Shown in pieces: positions 6,227 to 9,395 of a DNA stretch of 9,395 nt. Source of the DNA: Clostridia bacterium (GTDB lineage: Bacteria; Bacillota; Clostridia; UBA1381); the NCBI GenBank assembly GCA_900756545.1, contig CAAEKO010000010.1, positions 1-9,395 of the forward strand, in the 5' to 3' direction. The notes under the pieces are model-generated. The model did no database searches, had not been told where the DNA came from, and worked only from the letters and a program-made list of their open reading frames with translations. A program made the position numbers and the translations under genes. How positions within the stretch are numbered: position 1 is the stretch's first letter; every line of letters starts with the position of its first letter.

Positions 6227-8092
6227 TTAGATTTCCTTGTTCTTTTTAGCCTCGTTCATGGCCTGTGCGTCTGTTTTCGAGATTTTGGGGATGGTCAGGA
6301 TGGTTAGCGTACCCAGTCCTTCCTTGGAATGTATCTGTAAGTCATACTCCGCGCCAAAATAGAGCTGGAGCCGCTCATATACGTTATGCAGACCGATGCC
6401 GGTGCTCTTCCGCCGTCGGATCACTTCTTCGGACGCATTCTCCCGAATGCCTGTCTTAATCTGCCGGCGGGCGGCGTCTAAACGATTTTTGTTCATTCCG
6501 GCGCCTGTATCCGCCACTTTGATTATTACGTCGTTTTCCCGAACAAAGATAGAAAGCCGGATTTTCAGAACCCTGTCCAGTCCTTCCATAGCATAAAGAA
6601 ACGAATTTTCCACAATGGGCTGCAAAAGGATTTTCAGCGTGTACAATTCATAAATCTCATCATAGTTGACCTTAAGCTCAAATTTGACTTGATCTTCATA
6701 ACGGTTTTCCTGGATTTTGATATAGGCCATAACATGCTCGATCTCCTGTTTCAAGCTGACAAACAGCTCACCCATATTTACAGAAAGCCGGTATAGTCTA
6801 CCCAGTGAGGCTGCGATTCTGCCAATGTCCGGACGGCCGGCCTCGTTGGATTTCCACACAATCGTTTCCAGTGTATTGTATAGGAAATGGGGATTAATCT
6901 GGTTCATCAAAACTTCAAGCTCAAGCTCCTTTTTCTTCCTGTCCATCTGAATACGCTCTGTAATATACTGGTTGATACTGGCTAGCATTGCATTATAATA
7001 GCGGATCATCCTTCCGATCTCATCATTTTTGCTGGATTCCACATAAGCGTTTAAATCCCCGGCATTAACCCGCCGCATAGACTGGTTCAGCCGCGAAACC
7101 GGCTCCATAAAGCTTCGGTAAAAGAATATTAGCATAATGCACGCCAAGCCAATACAAATGGTAATCGCACCCGTGACCCGGCGGAACAAACTGTCGGCAG
7201 TGGCGGTAATGTTATCCGTCGGGACGGAAATCACCGTCAGCCAGTCATTGACCTTGGATTTTGATACAATGATACTCCGATTCATTTCTTTGATTTCAAA
7301 TCTGTCCTGCTGTCTGTCCAAAATCTGCTTTTTAAGACCATCGTCAATATGCCCCGCCCGCAATACATTCTCATCGCTGGCTGAAATCAACTCCCCGCTT
7401 TCTGTCAGGATATAAATATCCGCATGATATTGGTCCGCCATTTCCTTGTATTGCTCGTATATCTTTTCCTCGTTCACCGCAAAAATATGTATGCAAATAT
7501 AGCTGCTTTTCAACCGTGAAAAAACCCGCCGACTGCCCAAAACGACCTTTTGCTTGCGAAGCTCTTGACTGGGGTCTGATTTCAAAAAATTGTCCCGCAC
7601 CGGATACCAGCAGAATTTTGCCAACTTGTCTTTGTCGTTGATTCCCAGAGCCAGCAGCTGCCGCACGACATCCTCCTGATCGTTGTCTGGCGCTAAAAAG
7701 TTGAATAGTTCTCCCTTCATGGTATAAATGGCAGACATTTTTTCATTGTTCTTCAACAGGTCGTAGGAAGCAAAGATCTGGTTGAATATCTGCAGGATAG
7801 CCTTGCGTTTTTCTACCCGCTTGCCCGTGTAGGTTTGTTCTGTAAATAGTTCCAGCCGCTCATCAATGGCAAATGCGTCGGACGCACTGTAAATGTTGGA
7901 TACCATATCGTCCAGCTTATTGCTGATTTCCCCCGCACTGTAGCTGACATTTTTGACCGTTTCCTCTTTGATTTTCATTCCTGCGCCGTAAAACAGCACC
8001 GTAATCATAATAAACATAGACACCAGAAACAGAATAATGGTTCCGGTTATTTTATACTGGAATGAAATATAACGTTCTTTGTTTTTCTTCAT
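6227..8092 (-). CDS. YesM-type sensor histidine kinase
   Basis: 621 residues, complete. A first membrane segment at about 14-37 and a second at about 305-326 enclose an extracellular sensing region of some 265 residues, probably Cache-like. The HAMP linker follows at about 327-378 (PVSRLNQSM, then NDEIGRM). The His_kinase domain carries the phospho-acceptor H402 in NQINPHFLYNTLE, the hallmark of the LytS/YesM class. The ATPase domain shows the N-box QPIVENS (491-497), the G1 box VADTGAGM (526-533) with D528, and the G2 box STGIGLHNV (563-571). The N-box is followed by FLYAM instead of the more common HG, so that position departs from the family. It shares a 4-bp ATGA overlap with the upstream regulator gene, so the two are translationally coupled and form a cognate pair. 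AAGGA lies about 7 nt before the ATG. In this family kinases usually sense carbohydrate-related cues through a neighbouring binding protein or directly; the ligand here is unknown. Confidence 0.95.
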   Translation of the reverse strand: MKKNKERYISFQYKITGTIILFLVSMFIMITVLFYGAGMKIKEETVKNVSYSAGEISNKLDDMVSNIYSASDAFAIDERLELFTEQTYTGKRVEKRKAILQIFNQIFASYDLLKNNEKMSAIYTMKGELFNFLAPDNDQEDVVRQLLALGINDKDKLAKFCWYPVRDNFLKSDPSQELRKQKVVLGSRRVFSRLKSSYICIHIFAVNEEKIYEQYKEMADQYHADIYILTESGELISASDENVLRAGHIDDGLKKQILDRQQDRFEIKEMNRSIIVSKSKVNDWLTVISVPTDNITATADSLFRRVTGAITICIGLACIMLIFFYRSFMEPVSRLNQSMRRVNAGDLNAYVESSKNDEIGRMIRYYNAMLASINQYITERIQMDRKKKELELEVLMNQINPHFLYNTLETIVWKSNEAGRPDIGRIAASLGRLYRLSVNMGELFVSLKQEIEHVMAYIKIQENRYEDQVKFELKVNYDEIYELYTLKILLQPIVENSFLYAMEGLDRVLKIRLSIFVRENDVIIKVADTGAGMNKNRLDAARRQIKTGIRENASEEVIRRRKSTGIGLHNVYERLQLYFGAEYDLQIHSKEGLGTLTILTIPKISKTDAQAMNEAKKNKEI

Positions 8093-9395
8093 GAGGTTTT
8101 CCTTCCTGCAAAGCTCCGGTAGTCACCCGGACTGATTCCATATTTTTTCTTAAATACCTTAATGTAGTTGGAAACGTCGGCATAGCCTGTCTTTTCTGCA
8201 ATTTCATATATTTTCATCGGGGTGCTGACCAAATATTCCTTGCTTTTTTCCAGCCGCTTGCAGGTCACATATTCGCTGAAGTTGCAACCGAATTCATCCT
8301 TAAACAGCTTGGATACATAAGCCGCGCTTTTGCTGACCTTATCCGCAATGTATTCCAGGGAAATGAAGTTTTCCATATATTCGGAATCCACACATTCTTT
8401 AATGACCTTCGCAAGGTTGTTGTTTTTCGCCGGAGTTTGGAGCGCCAAAGTCACGCATTCCCGCAGGGCGCCGATCACTGAGAGTAGAATTTCCCTGCGC
8501 CGTTCCAGGCTGATTGTATTACGGATGTCGTCATAGCTGATATGCATTTCGCGCATGACCTGCTCAAAATGGATGTTATACTCCAGCGACCAGCGGGACA
8601 GATAAAATAAAAGCTCCAGACATACATATTCAATATACCCATAATCCTCAATCATATTCTCCTGGAAGAATAAAAACACCCTATTAATCTCGTCAGTAAT
8701 CGGCCTGCATTCATTTTTCAAAATAGCCTTAATGATTTTGTCGTACTGAAACGTTACGGTTTTATAGGACACATCGCTGGTGGTGATCTGCTTGTAGACG
8801 GCAATCCTGTCCGTGTCTCGGAAAATCTTCTGGTGCGCTGCACAGACTGCCTGCCCATAGCTTTGCGGAATCATCCGTACGTCCCTGCAAACATTGCCTA
8901 CTCCGGCAAAAATTAGCAGGCCCGTCTGCGCCTCCACCTCCGTAAACAGCTTTTCAATATGCCGCAAAAAACACTCTCTTCCTTTTTGTGCACTGTCTGC
9001 GCCAATAATCATTACGATCCTGTCCTGACCGTCTAAAAACGCCCGGCTGTGCATTTCCTCCGTCGGGTCCTGCACGCTGTTGCAGATGTCCGCAATTTTT
9101 TTACGCATTTCATACATTTTATTTCCGCTTTCAAAGCTCCGATCGATATAAAATAAAACTGCCAGACAATTTGACGGATTGATCTGGAAAGCGTGAAGGA
9201 CCTCCTCCTCTCCGATCTCCATTTCCTCCGAATGTCCATTAATCAGCTCTTTTAGCATACTGTCCATCAAAAATGTCCTGTTCCGATCGAACTCCTGCTG
9301 ATGCTTTCTTTCCTCATCCAGCTTGTTTTTTATTTTTTGAAATACTGCGTAAAATTCATCTGTATCCGTAGGCTTGAGCAGATACTCGGCCACAT
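8089..9395 (-). CDS. YesN-type response regulator, AraC-family DNA-binding domain (N-terminus cut by window edge)
   Basis: 434 residues are visible and the frame is open at the right edge, so about 100 or more N-terminal residues are missing. The GTG at 9393 is read as an internal valine, not a start. The first visible residues, VAEYLLKPTD, are the end of a CheY-like receiver, including the conserved LLKP lysine; the phospho-acceptor Asp lies outside the window. A coiled-coil-like stretch at about 15-40 follows. The middle (about 65-200) carries a FAGVGNVCRDVRMIPQSYGQA segment like the GGDEF-related middle domain found in YesN/CdaR-type regulators. The C-terminal 100 residues are an AraC-type double helix-turn-helix: IADKVSKSAAYVSKLFKDE (349-367) and IYEIAEKTGYADVSNYIKVF (395-414), ending with the usual KKYGISPGDYR. 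It precedes and overlaps the kinase gene. It is the best candidate to bind the shared boxes at 2797-2828 and 6187-6217. Confidence 0.95.
   Translation of the reverse strand, partial: VAEYLLKPTDTDEFYAVFQKIKNKLDEERKHQQEFDRNRTFLMDSMLKELINGHSEEMEIGEEEVLHAFQINPSNCLAVLFYIDRSFESGNKMYEMRKKIADICNSVQDPTEEMHSRAFLDGQDRIVMIIGADSAQKGRECFLRHIEKLFTEVEAQTGLLIFAGVGNVCRDVRMIPQSYGQAVCAAHQKIFRDTDRIAVYKQITTSDVSYKTVTFQYDKIIKAILKNECRPITDEINRVFLFFQENMIEDYGYIEYVCLELLFYLSRWSLEYNIHFEQVMREMHISYDDIRNTISLERRREILLSVIGALRECVTLALQTPAKNNNLAKVIKECVDSEYMENFISLEYIADKVSKSAAYVSKLFKDEFGCNFSEYVTCKRLEKSKEYLVSTPMKIYEIAEKTGYADVSNYIKVFKKKYGISPGDYRSFAGRKTS

Noticed and set aside
1..9395. Mobile element, defence system or CRISPR array as the hidden system of the window.
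   Set aside because: No transposase, integrase, nuclease, toxin or regular spaced repeats were seen on either strand; all genes fit one glycan-use locus.

Overview
The window reads as a polysaccharide-utilisation locus of a Gram-positive bacterium, most likely Bacillota, class Clostridia. The grounds are the strong AAGGAGG-type ribosome-binding sites, a YesM/YesN-type two-component pair, a CUT1 sugar transporter without its own ATPase, a copper-amine-oxidase-like N-terminal domain on a secreted enzyme, and the start of a probable S-layer-homology protein. The genus cannot be told from the sequence. Every gene lies on the minus strand, so transcription runs from the right edge to the left.

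In transcription order: (1) the C-terminal ~435 residues of a YesN-type response regulator with an AraC DNA-binding domain (8089-9395, cut by the right edge); (2) a YesM-type membrane sensor histidine kinase (6227-8092), whose start overlaps the regulator stop by 4 bp; (3) a 110-bp gap with a candidate promoter and operator; (4) a sugar-binding lipoprotein (4754-6115) and two CUT1 permeases (3808-4734 and 2958-3791), tightly spaced; (5) an intrinsic terminator (2907-2953); (6) a second candidate promoter and operator; (7) a secreted polysaccharide lyase family 8 enzyme (241-2724); (8) the first 57 residues of a secreted, probable S-layer-homology protein (1-171, cut by the left edge). No stretch over 300 bp lacks a gene; the longest gap is 2725-2957.

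Inferred working model: the lyase cuts an acidic, uronate-containing polysaccharide outside the cell by beta-elimination. The lipoprotein and permeases import the oligosaccharides, probably powered by a shared MsmX/MsiK-type ATPase encoded elsewhere. The kinase senses an extracellular signal and the AraC-type regulator activates the transporter and lyase promoters. The lyase family covers hyaluronan, chondroitin and xanthan lyases, and the sequence does not settle which substrate is used.

The most notable observation is a 14-bp sequence, 13/14 identical, upstream of both the transporter operon and the lyase gene. It overlaps the putative -35 hexamer in both, and each copy is accompanied by a weaker second copy 18-19 bp further upstream. 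It is a good candidate binding site for the local YesN-type regulator. I see no mobile element, CRISPR array, tRNA or rRNA, and no clearly unprecedented system.
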